Under the pieces are notes generated by a model. That model saw only the letters and a list, made by a program, of their open reading frames with translations, was not told where the DNA came from and made no database searches. 60,441 nt of DNA, taken from a virus. The stretch is taken from IMG/VR virus record IMGVR_UViG_3300045283_000290, positions 1 through 60,441 of that record; one strand, given 5' to 3'. Made by a program: the position numbers and the translations under genes. Position 1 is the stretch's first letter. Each line of letters begins with the position of its first letter. Shown here piece after piece: positions 40,729 through 49,400 of the stretch.

Positions 40729-41721
40729 TCAGCCGAGCGGGTGGTCGGTGATCTTGACCAGCTCGCCCGTCAGACCCGAGGACATCGCGTACCACTTCGT
40801 CTCGATGTACGCGGTCTGCGTGATGGTGGTCGAGCCGACCACGGTGTTGTTGTTGACGAAGTAGGTCCCGGTGCCACCAGTGCCGGTGCCGAACTGCGTC
40901 ACGGCCGTCCCGGCCGCCACGCCCGCGCCCGCGAGCACGCCGCCGCCGATGACGGCGCCCGAGCCGACCGCGGTCACGGTCATCGTCCCGTAGGTGCCGG
41001 AGACCGTGGTCGACGCGGCCGTCTGCTCGTCGATCGAGACGTAGTAGCGGCCGATGCCGCCGAGCGCCTCGCCGGCGAGAAGCGGCGTGAGCTGCGAGAC
41101 GATCTGCGTCCCGGTTGCGATGCCGGTGCCCGAGATGGTCGCGCCCTGGACGACCGTGCCGGAGCCGACGGCGGTGACCGTCAGGATGTTGTTGGTGATC
41201 GAGCCGGTGACCGAGAAGGTCGAGGCCGCGATCGAGGCGGTGACCGACGCCGCCTGCGGGGGCGCGCCCGTGGCAGCGAACGCGACCGAGCCGTCGGAGA
41301 ACTTCGCGTACGCCTTCATCGCCGCCTGGCCGGGGCCCTGCGGCAGCGCCTCGGTCGTGCCGGCATTGACGACCCAGAAGTCGCCGCCGGTCAGCAGCGT
41401 GGCCTGCGTCCCCTTCTGGATGGTCATCCCGGCGAACGCGAGGAACGCCGTGATTAGGCCCTGCTGCTCGCGGTGCACGAAGCCGGCCACCGGCCCGTAG
41501 TTGCCGCCGCCGACGTTCTGCGCGATCTGCGCCGTCCCGTTCGGGTCGAGCGGCGGGAACACCCACGCGAAGTTGCCGATCACCAGGCCGTTCGGGCCGG
41601 CGACCAGGCCGCCGGGGCCGGCGTTGTAGCTGAAGAACGGGTTGTTGCTGGCGAAGTCGCCCGCAACGGCCGCGTTCGGCTGATTGTAGACTTGCGTCTG
41701 GAAGCCGCCGGTGCCGGACAT
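40729..41721 (-). CDS. structural cement/decoration protein with Ig-like modules
   Basis: 330 residues. QTQVYNQPNAAVAGDFASNN PFFSYNAGPGGLVAGPNGLV IGNFAWV is the signature of Gp24-type structural cement proteins. Residues about 175-310 hold two further modules (ITNNILTVTAVGSGTV..., [20 protein letters not shown]). The native cement domain would sit on the capsid surface; the modules would be displayed outside. Confidence 0.8.
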   Translation of the reverse strand: MSGTGGFQTQVYNQPNAAVAGDFASNNPFFSYNAGPGGLVAGPNGLVIGNFAWVFPPLDPNGTAQIAQNVGGGNYGPVAGFVHREQQGLITAFLAFAGMTIQKGTQATLLTGGDFWVVNAGTTEALPQGPGQAAMKAYAKFSDGSVAFAATGAPPQAASVTASIAASTFSVTGSITNNILTVTAVGSGTVVQGATISGTGIATGTQIVSQLTPLLAGEALGGIGRYYVSIDEQTAASTTVSGTYGTMTVTAVGSGAVIGGGVLAGAGVAAGTAVTQFGTGTGGTGTYFVNNNTVVGSTTITQTAYIETKWYAMSSGLTGELVKITDHPLG

Positions 41722-41763
41722 CTAAAAGCTCCTCCGTCGTGTGGCGTTCGGTTCGAGCGCCGA

Positions 41764-42918
41764 TCAGGCCGTGCCGATGCGCGCGGCGCCGGGAAACAAC
41801 GTGTTGAAGTCCGACAGCTGCGTCTCGTCCATGCCGAGGTGCGCATCGCCGGGCGCCTTCGGGCGGGCGTTGATCGGCTCGAGCATCGCGACCGCCAGCT
41901 TCAGGCCGGCGCTGTTGACGCCCTCGATCGACTTGCCGCGCGCCTTGAGCACGTGCCGGCGCACCGCGTCGGCGCTGTCGAACGCGAGGTCGCTGCGCAG
42001 CTTGCCGACCAGCGGAATCGCCTCGTCGAGCGCTACGCGGACCTCCGCCTGGTTCTGGCGCTCGCGCGCAACGGCCGCGCTGACCTCGCGCGTCATCTCG
42101 TCCTTCGTGACCATCTTGTCCCTCGCTCCGCGATCTTCGGCCTCCTTGGCCTCGCGCTTCTTGCGCTCGGTCTCCTCGTCGCTGGCGTAGTGGTGGTGGT
42201 GCTGCGCGTCTTTCCCGGCAGGGTGTCGGTCCTCGGCCGCCTTCTCGCGCTCGCGCCGCGCCTCCTCCGCCTCGCTCTCGTCGCGCGCGCCGTGATAGTG
42301 GTGGACGTCGTGGGCGGCGGCGCCCATCGCGCTCTCCGGCATCATGCCCTTGAGGTGCTCGATGTCGTCGTCGCCGAAGCCCTTGCCCCGCAGGTAGTCG
42401 AAGACCGCGTCGAAGCTCTTGCCCTTGTCGGCCTCGGCGAACTCCTCGCCGACGTCCTTCGGGATGCCGAGGTTCGACTGGCCGTGCGCGGCCGCCTCCA
42501 TCGCCTTGTGCTGCTCGGCCGAGACGGACTCGTCGAGCGTGCCGGGGAGTTCCTTGCCGGGCTCGTGCGGCTTCTCGAGCATCTTGAGCGCCGTCTCGAC
42601 GTGCCCGAGGTCGGCATCCTTCGCGATCGTCTTGCCGCGGATGACCTTGCGCAGGCGGTCGACGACGAGCTTCGGCTTGAAGTTCTTCGTGGTGAGGTCC
42701 GCCACGACCGGCATGAACTCGACCTTGGCGTCCATCGCCAGCAGCGGCTCGGTCGCGCGCTTGATGACGGCCAGCGAGACGGCGGCGAGCCTGGTCGGAC
42801 GGTTCATGATGTTCTCCCGCGTGAGCAGCGCCTCGTCGAGGCCGAGGGCCTTAGCCACCTCTCGCGGGGTCATCCCTTTGGCTTTGAGAGCGGCAACAAT
42901 TTCTTTAGCTGCGCTCAT
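41764..42918 (-). CDS. scaffold-like protein
   Basis: 384 residues, very charged. An N-terminal helix-turn-helix-like stretch (TPREVAKALGLDEALLTREN), a His-rich middle (AAAHDVHHYHGARDESEAEE, KDAQHHHHYASDEETERKK) and a long helical C-terminus with DSADAVRRHVLKARGKSIEG V. The C-terminal half resembles the scaffold-like extension often fused to DUF2213 proteases; here protease and scaffold are separate genes with an XRE gene between. It would guide capsid assembly and then be removed. Confidence 0.65.
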   Translation of the reverse strand: MSAAKEIVAALKAKGMTPREVAKALGLDEALLTRENIMNRPTRLAAVSLAVIKRATEPLLAMDAKVEFMPVVADLTTKNFKPKLVVDRLRKVIRGKTIAKDADLGHVETALKMLEKPHEPGKELPGTLDESVSAEQHKAMEAAAHGQSNLGIPKDVGEEFAEADKGKSFDAVFDYLRGKGFGDDDIEHLKGMMPESAMGAAAHDVHHYHGARDESEAEEARREREKAAEDRHPAGKDAQHHHHYASDEETERKKREAKEAEDRGARDKMVTKDEMTREVSAAVARERQNQAEVRVALDEAIPLVGKLRSDLAFDSADAVRRHVLKARGKSIEGVNSAGLKLAVAMLEPINARPKAPGDAHLGMDETQLSDFNTLFPGAARIGTA

Positions 42919-42942
42919 CGCCCCTCGCGAGATTCGGCGTCC

Positions 42943-42956
42943 CGCGATATTTCGCG
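42943..42956. promoter_or_regulatory. short inverted repeat between XRE gene and scaffold gene
   Basis: CGCGATATTTCGCG: 5-bp arms with a 4-base centre, in the 63-bp gap between the helix-turn-helix gene and the scaffold gene. Could be an operator for the adjacent regulator. Too short to be certain. Confidence 0.3.
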
Positions 42957-42981
42957 CATTTTGTGAGAATCCGAAAGTGCG

Positions 42982-43179
42982 TCAGTGACCGACCACACGC
43001 TGGACGGCCTCCGGCTCGCGCTCGATCAGCATCAGGAGCACGCGCGCCGGCCCGTCGGGACGACGGCGGTCTTGCTCCCACTGGCGAAGCGTCTGGAGGT
43101 TGAGGCCGAAGGTAATCGCGAACTTGCGCTGGCTCATCCCGAGCCGCTCGCGGATCTCCCGGACGCTGGACTCAGCCAC
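42982..43179 (-). CDS. XRE/NadS-like helix-turn-helix protein
   Basis: 65 residues from a GTG inside the end of the protease gene. [40 protein letters not shown] is a typical Cro/XRE domain, close to NadS or HigA-type antitoxin regulators (..[17 protein letters not shown]). Such proteins bind operators and repress their own transcription. An earlier ATG at 43230 overlaps the protease coding region and is less likely. Placement inside the head operon is unusual. Confidence 0.75.
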   Translation of the reverse strand: MAESSVREIRERLGMSQRKFAITFGLNLQTLRQWEQDRRRPDGPARVLLMLIEREPEAVQRVVGH

Positions 43180-44320
43180 CGAGCGCCTCCGCAAGAACGG
43201 CCCACTGCAAGTCGGCGAGCGAGTCGGCAACGACGACGTCGGGCCCGGCGCGCCCCTGCTCGACGAGGGCGACGTGGTTGACCCGGATGTCGCGCATCAC
43301 GCCGTCGTAGTCCTCCCCCTCCGGCGTTCGGCCGGGCGTCATGTCCGCCCGGTAGTGATAGCCCATCGAGAGCTGCTTCTTCTCGCTGTTGTTGATCGCC
43401 TCGATGGCCGGCTTCGTCCAGATAGTCAGGCTGTTGTCGAGGTACGGGTGCGAGAACGCGCCCTCGGTGCCGACCGAGCCGACGACGTCGTACTGCTGCG
43501 CGTCGTCTGCGCTTACCGGGATGTGCTTGCGGAGCAGCTGGACACCGTTTGACGACGCCGCGCCCCTCGCGAGTTCGTCGGGGTCGCGGTAGAGCCGGTA
43601 GAGCCGCCCCGGGTCGAGGCCGAGCTTCTCCCACCCCGGAATCTCGTTCCCCTTGTAGGGGCAGACGTTGGCCTTCGAGATGTGCACGCGCGCGACGCGC
43701 AGCCGGCCGTCCTGGTCCTCCTCGCGGCCGCCCACCGGCTGGTCCGCGGCGAAGTCGGTCGCCATGTCCCACGGCAGATAGTCGTAGGCGAGCGCCTGGT
43801 CCGACGCCTGCTTCTCGCGATCGAGCCCCATCACGTCGATCGCGTAGTCGACGCCCTCTCGGGTAAGCCAGGCGTGCCCGAACTCATGATGCGCCAGGCC
43901 GAGGTCGCACAGCTCGCCGCGGCCGACCTTCGACGGGATGTCTCCGTCCCATGTCGGCCCGTTGAGGAAGAGCCCGCGCATCGTGTCGCTTGCGCCGCCA
44001 GATAGCTCCCACTTCTGGCATACGGCCTTCGCTGCGATCGGGCCGGCGACAAGCGTGCAGCGGGCCGCGCCCTCGGCCGGACGGAACATTGCGCAGTTCG
44101 CGCACTTCTTCGGGCCCGGCGCCTCGTCGACGTAGCCGGCCTCCGCCTTCGTCAGCGACGGCTCGTCCTCGGCGTGCTCGTCCTCCTCGCGCTCCTCGGC
44201 GAAGAACTCGGCCAGGCCGGCCTCGAGCGCGCGCCACGCGCTCTCGGTCATGTCCTCGCCCTGGCGCCGCGTCGAGAGGGCGGCCGGGATCCCGGAGCTT
44301 GGCGCGGTGACGAGCGTCAT
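43172..44320 (-). CDS. prohead protease (DUF2213) with N-terminal four-Cys and HEFGH region
   Basis: 382 residues. Residues about 205-370 carry the DUF2213 pattern: [70 protein letters not shown] and [17 protein letters not shown], with [19 protein letters not shown]. The N-terminal 160 residues are extra: C73-x2-C76-x11-C88-x12-C101 resembles a HiPIP-like cluster, and HEFGH (145-149) has the HExxH form of zinc proteases. It would cleave scaffold and capsid precursors. The role of the extension is unknown. Internal ATG 44251 is an alternative start. Confidence 0.75.
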   Translation of the reverse strand: MTLVTAPSSGIPAALSTRRQGEDMTESAWRALEAGLAEFFAEEREEDEHAEDEPSLTKAEAGYVDEAPGPKKCANCAMFRPAEGAARCTLVAGPIAAKAVCQKWELSGGASDTMRGLFLNGPTWDGDIPSKVGRGELCDLGLAHHEFGHAWLTREGVDYAIDVMGLDREKQASDQALAYDYLPWDMATDFAADQPVGGREEDQDGRLRVARVHISKANVCPYKGNEIPGWEKLGLDPGRLYRLYRDPDELARGAASSNGVQLLRKHIPVSADDAQQYDVVGSVGTEGAFSHPYLDNSLTIWTKPAIEAINNSEKKQLSMGYHYRADMTPGRTPEGEDYDGVMRDIRVNHVALVEQGRAGPDVVVADSLADLQWAVLAEALGG

Positions 44321-44360
44321 GCGTCAAGCCACTACCACGGAGTCGCGCCGCCGAAAAGGC

Positions 44361-44394
44361 GAGAGGGGCCGGTCCCGAAGGCCCCGCCCCCTCT
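44361..44394 (-). terminator. probable terminator closing the portal/head-morphogenesis transcript
   Basis: In the 132-bp gap between 44320 and 44453. On the minus strand an 8-bp outer stem GAGAGGGG/CCCCTCTC encloses a GC-rich loop (GCGGGGCCTTCGGGACCGG) that can pair further, and is followed by GCCTTTTCGG. It lies about 58 bases after the stop of the 44453-44692 gene. Confidence 0.5.
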
Positions 44395-44452
44395 CCCATC
44401 CGTTTGCTGTGTGCTGATAGAGTTAGTCCGGTGCGTCAAGCGTAGACCGGCC

Positions 44453-44692
44453 TCAAGCGAATCCCATGCGGCCGCCGGGATGCGGGTCCGGCGCCTTCCT
44501 CACGCCGACCAGGATGGCGTCGCCGGTCGGCCGCGTGCGACCGCGGAACGTTCCGTCGGGCTCAAGCGCGCCCATGCGGGTGTGGCGATCGCTGCCCCTT
44601 AGCAACTCGCCACCCTCCTTGCTCATCCCCTGCGTCCCGATGATCTCGTACTCGGGATGCGCGCGCAGCCACTCCGCCTGCTCGTTGGTCAT
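44453..44692 (-). CDS. small unknown protein
   Basis: 79 residues: MTNEQAEWLRAHPEYEIIGT QGMSKEGGELLRGSD then PDGTFRGRTRPTGDAILVGV. Last gene of the portal-side transcript. Its ATG overlaps the stop of the upstream gene. No family recognised. Confidence 0.6.
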   Translation of the reverse strand: MTNEQAEWLRAHPEYEIIGTQGMSKEGGELLRGSDRHTRMGALEPDGTFRGRTRPTGDAILVGVRKAPDPHPGGRMGFA

Positions 44693-44907
44693 CGGAAGAC
44701 CTGCACCAGTTTTTGGTCAGACACCCGTTCCGACTGCCACCCATAGCTCGCAGCGCGTCTAGCCTGCTCGGCTGACACCCACATGCGACCACGCGGCAGG
44801 CTGCCGCACGCAATACCCCTTACCCCGTCACTTATCCAAAGATCGCCCATCGCATTGGCCACCTCGCCAGGAGTTTTAAGGTCGATGGTGGCCCCGGGAA
44901 TCCTCAT
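44689..44907 (-). CDS. small unknown protein
   Basis: 72 residues from ATG 44907: MRIPGATIDLKTPGEVANAM GDLWISDGVRGIACGSLPRG. Contains VSAEQARRAASYGWQ. The start overlaps the preceding stop (ATGA). Unknown function; probably a minor head-region protein. Confidence 0.6.
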   Translation of the reverse strand: MRIPGATIDLKTPGEVANAMGDLWISDGVRGIACGSLPRGRMWVSAEQARRAASYGWQSERVSDQKLVQVFR

Positions 44908-45128
44908 CGTTTTCTCCCGACGACCTCGCGGGCGAGCTGATGCGACGCATCGTCCCCCGGAATTTCGCCGTAGTCGATCATGCGGTTGCGCCACCCGTGC
45001 CAGAACGCGCGGCCGCGGTTCTCCCCGGGCTCGGGGTCGCCGCGCTGCGTCGTCGTGTAGCCCTCGATGACGGCCGAATGATCGAGCGTCGCGAGGTCGG
45101 CAGCGGTGCGCACGGGCGCGAACTTCAT
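44904..45128 (-). CDS. small conserved phage protein
   Basis: 74 residues: MKFAPVRTAADLATLDHSAV IEGYTTTQRGDPEPGENRGR AFWHGWRNRMIDYGEIPGDD ASHQLAREVVGRKR. The GENRGRAFWHGWRNRMID block is typical of a small conserved phage protein. Role unknown. Coupled on both sides. Confidence 0.65.
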   Translation of the reverse strand: MKFAPVRTAADLATLDHSAVIEGYTTTQRGDPEPGENRGRAFWHGWRNRMIDYGEIPGDDASHQLAREVVGRKR

Positions 45129-45343
45129 TTGTAGATCGCCGCGCGCACGGCGGCATCCTTCGCCTCGAGCAGCTTGCGCAGCGCGACCCTCCGCTCCGGG
45201 TTGCGCGGTAGTTCGTCCACGAGATTGTGGGCGAGCAGGTGGAACGGGGCGGAGACCGTCTTCAGGTCGTCGCGGAGGTGCGCGAAGTCGAAGAACTGAA
45301 GAATCGGCTCGGTCGTGACCGTTGCGTCTTCGTGGTGTGCCAT
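45125..45343 (-). CDS. small conserved head-region protein
   Basis: 72 residues with TEPILQFFDFAHLRDDLKTV, PFHLLAHNLVDELPRNPERR and ALRKLLEAKDAAVRAAI. This small helical protein is widely conserved in phages near portal or capsid genes (Acb2-like or similar 'ILQFF..AHL' proteins). In some relatives such small proteins bind cyclic nucleotides, but that cannot be asserted here. Its start overlaps the SPP1-gp7-like gene stop. Confidence 0.7.
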   Translation of the reverse strand: MAHHEDATVTTEPILQFFDFAHLRDDLKTVSAPFHLLAHNLVDELPRNPERRVALRKLLEAKDAAVRAAIYK

Positions 45344-46134
45344 CAGCTAAACCCCTTCACTACCGGCCGCCAGGTACAGCGGCACCGGATAAGCTCGCCG
45401 GGCATGATGCGCCGGCGCACCCTCGGGTCCGGATCATACCAGCCCTCGCGGATGTTGAATCGCTTGCCGTGGTTCGCAAGGTGCGTCCGGCGCGGTTCCT
45501 TGCCGGCCTTCGAGTGCAGCCATACACCCTCCTCGAGGCCGAGGTCCAGCTCGCGCACGCGCCGCAGCGCCGTCGTCGCCTTGTTGTTCTGATCGAGCGC
45601 GATGAGGTTCGCGCGGTCCTGCGTCACGCCGAATCGCTTGCGCAGCTGGCGGGAGAGCGCGGCGAGGTCGCGGCCCTCGGTCACCGACCGCATCACCAGC
45701 CCCTCGACCTGGCCGTGGTACTCGACGCCGATCGACTTGATGAGCGAGACGTTCTCCGCGACGACGGCGTCGACCACGTCGCGCATCGCCGGCGTCATCT
45801 GGTAGCGGACCGTCATCCCGGCGTCGCGGAGTATCTTGCGCAGCGCGGCGTCGGAGCGCTGCCACGCCTTCTGCTGGAACCACTTCGCGAGCTTCGGGGC
45901 TGCCGCGTTGAATCGCCGCTCCCACCTGTCGCCGAGGACGCGCAGCTCGCGCTGAAGCTCGCGCGCCGGCGTGGCGTCGGTCGCCATCCGCGGCGGCTTC
46001 TCCTCGTATTGATCGGCGAGCACGGTCTCATAGTCGTCCGCCATCTCGGCGATGAGCCTGCGCATCTGGCGCCGGTAGGCGGCCGCGAGGCCCGCGTTCG
46101 GCCAGACCGGGCGGAGCGGCCGCGGCTTCTTCAC
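45343..46134 (-). CDS. head morphogenesis protein (SPP1 gp7/MuF-type)
   Basis: 263 residues. AYRRQMRRLIAEMADDYETV, VDAVVAENVSLIKSIGVEYH, LRKRFGVTQDRANLIALDQN NKATTALRRVREL and the C-terminal HLANHGKRFNIREGW ... RRIMPGELIRCRCTWRPV match the SPP1 gp7/Mu F minor head protein. Late Cys/His residues fit the family's metal-binding end. It works with the portal in capsid assembly. Located directly after the portal, as usual. Confidence 0.85.
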   Translation of the reverse strand: MKKPRPLRPVWPNAGLAAAYRRQMRRLIAEMADDYETVLADQYEEKPPRMATDATPARELQRELRVLGDRWERRFNAAAPKLAKWFQQKAWQRSDAALRKILRDAGMTVRYQMTPAMRDVVDAVVAENVSLIKSIGVEYHGQVEGLVMRSVTEGRDLAALSRQLRKRFGVTQDRANLIALDQNNKATTALRRVRELDLGLEEGVWLHSKAGKEPRRTHLANHGKRFNIREGWYDPDPRVRRRIMPGELIRCRCTWRPVVKGFS

Positions 46135-46308
46135 CTATTTGGTCCCCAGATTCGTATTGCTGTCGTTACCGACTCCGCAGATTTGGAAACACGGATTCGA
46201 GCCAACGACGGTGAAAGTTGAAGAAGCGACGATTGGCCCACCAGCGCCAGAGATTGGGCCAGCGACCGTAAATGAACGCCAGAACAGCCTTCCCCTACTT
46301 CGCAGCAT
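46135..46308 (-). CDS. small unknown protein in a low-GC patch
   Basis: 57 residues from ATG 46308, with GAGGCGG upstream: MLRSRGRLFWRSFTVAGPIS GAGGPIVASSTFTVVGSNPC FQICGVGNDSNTNLGTK. The DNA between about 46135 and 46440 is visibly less GC-rich than its surroundings. Other frames here (to 46391 or 46443) are also open. It may be a short decoration-type protein or an insertion; no repeats flank it. Confidence 0.4.
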   Translation of the reverse strand: MLRSRGRLFWRSFTVAGPISGAGGPIVASSTFTVVGSNPCFQICGVGNDSNTNLGTK

Positions 46309-46494
46309 TGCCGCCTCGTTGTAAAAGGGCCAATTCCTCCCCGAAAAAGCGGCGGCGCCGGGGCCGGATTGCCGAGACGCCGCTCGCTCATTCAGGTTGC
46401 CCCGATGCCGGGGATTATTTTCCCTTTTTCCCGCGCTGTCCACCCCCGAACAGCGCGTCGATCTCGGGCAGGTCCGAGAGGTCGTCGTCGTCGG

Positions 46495-49400
46495 TCAGGT
46501 CGAGGCGACCGAGCCGCCCACGCCGGTCGAGGAGAACTTCCCCTCCGGGTCGCGCGGGTGTTTGCTCTCCTCCCACTTCGCCTCGTCGCCGGCGAGGCCC
46601 TCCGCGATCTTGCGGTCGCGGGCGCGGTTGAGGAAGTCGTCGAGCCGCTTCGCCGGCGCCAGGACGACGCCCTCGGTCTCATTGTCGTGCTGCGACGGGT
46701 CGCCGGCCTCGCGCTCCGCGTAGTAGTAGCGCGTCATCGACGTGTCGCCCTCGTGGTCGCCGGCGTGCCCCGTGATGCGCACCTTGAGCCCGCTCTCCTC
46801 GTACGCCTCCTTGATGGCGTTCGCCTGGAGCGAGAGCCCGGCGTCGACGCCGCCCTTCGGGAAGGTCGCCTCGTAGCCGCCGAAGCCGCCGCGCGGCTGC
46901 ACGAGCCAGATGCGCCCGTCGGCCTCGCGCACGATGACGCCCGAGGACGGTTTCTTGCCGGTCGGCACGGTAAACTCGGGCTCGTCGAGATCGATCTGGC
47001 CGTCGACGCCAGCCCAGTCCGACGGCGCGCGCCACGCCTTGAACGGAACGCCGTTTAGCTCCTTCACCGGCATGGCCTCGCCGGCCGGGACGACCATCGT
47101 GCCCGTCGGCTTCTTCGGGTCGCCCTCGGCGCCGAACCTGCGGGCGCGCTCGGCGATGTCGGCCTTCCGCTTGACCAGCTTCTCCGCCAGCTTGTCGTCG
47201 CCGCCCGCGGCCTTGACGGTCTCGCGGATTCGGTCGTCCGGGATCCCGGTGACGAGGCGCGCGCTCTCGCGGAGCTGCCCCGGCGTCATCTTGCCGAACA
47301 GGCCGGCCGAGTCGCCGTTGACCGCGGGGTCGCGCAGGCTGTCCAGCTCGCCGACGCTGTCGCCGAACGCCTTGCCCTTGGGACCGCCCTGCGCGCGGTA
47401 CTCCAGCGCGCCGCCGAGGTCGAGCGCCGTCGGCACGCCGCCCACGGTGCCGATGTTGTCGCCGCCGAGGCCGACCGCGTCCCAGTTGCCGAGCCAGGCG
47501 TGCACGGCGAACTCGCGCTGCGCCTCGCGCCGCTCCTCCTTCGAGAGCTTCGAGACGTTGTCCTTCGATAGTTTCGACATCTCGGTCGCGATCGAGCCGC
47601 CGCCCTCGACCGGGCGGTACTTGAGCGTGGGCGAGCCGGCCAGGCCGTAGAGCGCGGCCGCGACCATCTCATTTCTGACGTGCGCCGGTGACTTGCCCTT
47701 CTTGACGTAGAACCGCTTGCCGTCGGCATCCTCGAACACGCCGCCGGGGTTCGAGCCCATCTGCGCGCCGACCTTCGTGAGCTTGGACGCGTCGAGCGGC
47801 GCGCCGATGTTGCGGGGCCCGGCCGGCTTCGCCCACCCGACCGACGGGTGCGAGGCCGGGCCGTACGGTAGCCCGAGCTGCGGCGCGCGGAACGTGCCGC
47901 TGCCGCCGCCGCCGGTGATCTTGCCGGGAATCTTCAGGTGGGTCGGCGTGCCTCCGCCGGAGCCCGCGGTGAACTTGCCGCCGTCATCTCGGGGGTGCTC
48001 GGCCTCGCGGAACTCGTCGGCCGCCCCATCACGCGGGGCGTCGCGGCCGAAAGGGGTGACGTTCTCGCCACCGCCCTCCCCACCTTCGCCGCCTTCGCCG
48101 CCCCCGCCGCCGCCGCCGCCGCTCGCGCGCTTGCCGCCGGGCTCGAGGCCCGCATCTTCCTCCTCCTGGAGGTCCGGCACGTCGTCGACGTCGATGTCGG
48201 GGTAGCGGCTCTTAGGATCATCGGCGATCGCCTGGCGCTCCTCGACCTGGTCGATGACGCCGTCGCCGATGCGGATGCTCGCGGTCTCCGCGCGCATCTT
48301 CTCAAGCTCGGCCTCCTCCTTCTCGGACATCGCCTCGAGCGGCACGAACTCGTGCGTGATGTCGTCGTCGATCTCACCCCACAGCGAGAGGTTCATCACC
48401 CACCCGACGTAGTCGAGCTTCGGCGCGTACAGCTTGCCCTGGTAGGAGCCGATCGTCTCGTCGAACGCCCGCAGCTCGCCGTCGGACGTGGCGTTGAGGC
48501 CCTGCGGCTGCATGCCGGTGAACTTGACCGCCGGGATGCGCGCCACGCTCATGATGTCCTCGTGCGCCGAGGACTTCAGCTCGTGGAGCCCGGCGATCGG
48601 GTGCGCGACCGACTTGACGTCCTCCGATTCTTTGTTGGCGACGAACATGCCCTGGTTGTCGCGCATGATCGTGAACCCGGCGATGCGCGCGATAAGGTCG
48701 GCCGCACCGCCGCCGGGCGCCAGCAGCGTCGAGAGGTCGGTGAGCAGCACCATCGTGGCGTAGGACTGCACCAGGTCGGCGACGCTCTCGCGCGTGCGCA
48801 CCCAGATGTCGACGTACGGCTTCGCCATCTGAGTGAGCGAGAGGCCGCCGAACGAGTAGGCCGGCTTGAGCAGGTCGGGCACCGGGCGCCCGATGAACGT
48901 CGGGATGCGGGAGCGATGAATCTGCCTCCCCATCACGTACCAGACCTGCGGGTTGTACCAGTCGAGCGCGAGCGGATTGCTCGCGTTGTAGGTCATCGGA
49001 TAGACCCACATCGGCTCGATGTGCGCGACGCGCTTGAGCCAGTCGCGCCCGACCTTCGCCTTGAGGGCATCGCGCAGCTGCTCGCGGCTCAGTCCCGGCG
49101 GGACGAGCGGCTGCTTTAGTTCCTCGTCGTCGTCCTTGCCGTCGTCGAGGAACAGGTGGCTGCGCCCCATCAGCCCGTCGTAGAGCGCGGCGTCGCAGAA
49201 GCGGTCGACCAGCTGCAGGTGCTTCTCCATGTCCCGCAGCTCGCGAATCTTCGCGCTCTTGTCGTCGTCGCCGAGCTTCGTCGCCCGCGAGGCCGGGCCG
49301 TTCGGCTTGCGCTTCTCCGCGATGCGCGCCGCGGCCGCCTCGTCGCCCTTGTCGCGCTTCTTCTCGTCGTCCTCGCCGGTGCCCTTCCAGCGCCAGCCCT

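Noticed and set aside
45125-45343. Small helical head-region protein as an anti-defence cyclic-nucleotide sponge
   Set aside because: General size and helicity are similar to such sponges, but no diagnostic residues can be identified by eye; kept as a conserved unknown.
45384-45396. CACCGGATAAGCT resembling part of the terminal repeat
   Set aside because: It encodes the conserved GELIRCRC segment of the head morphogenesis protein; no second repeat is present.
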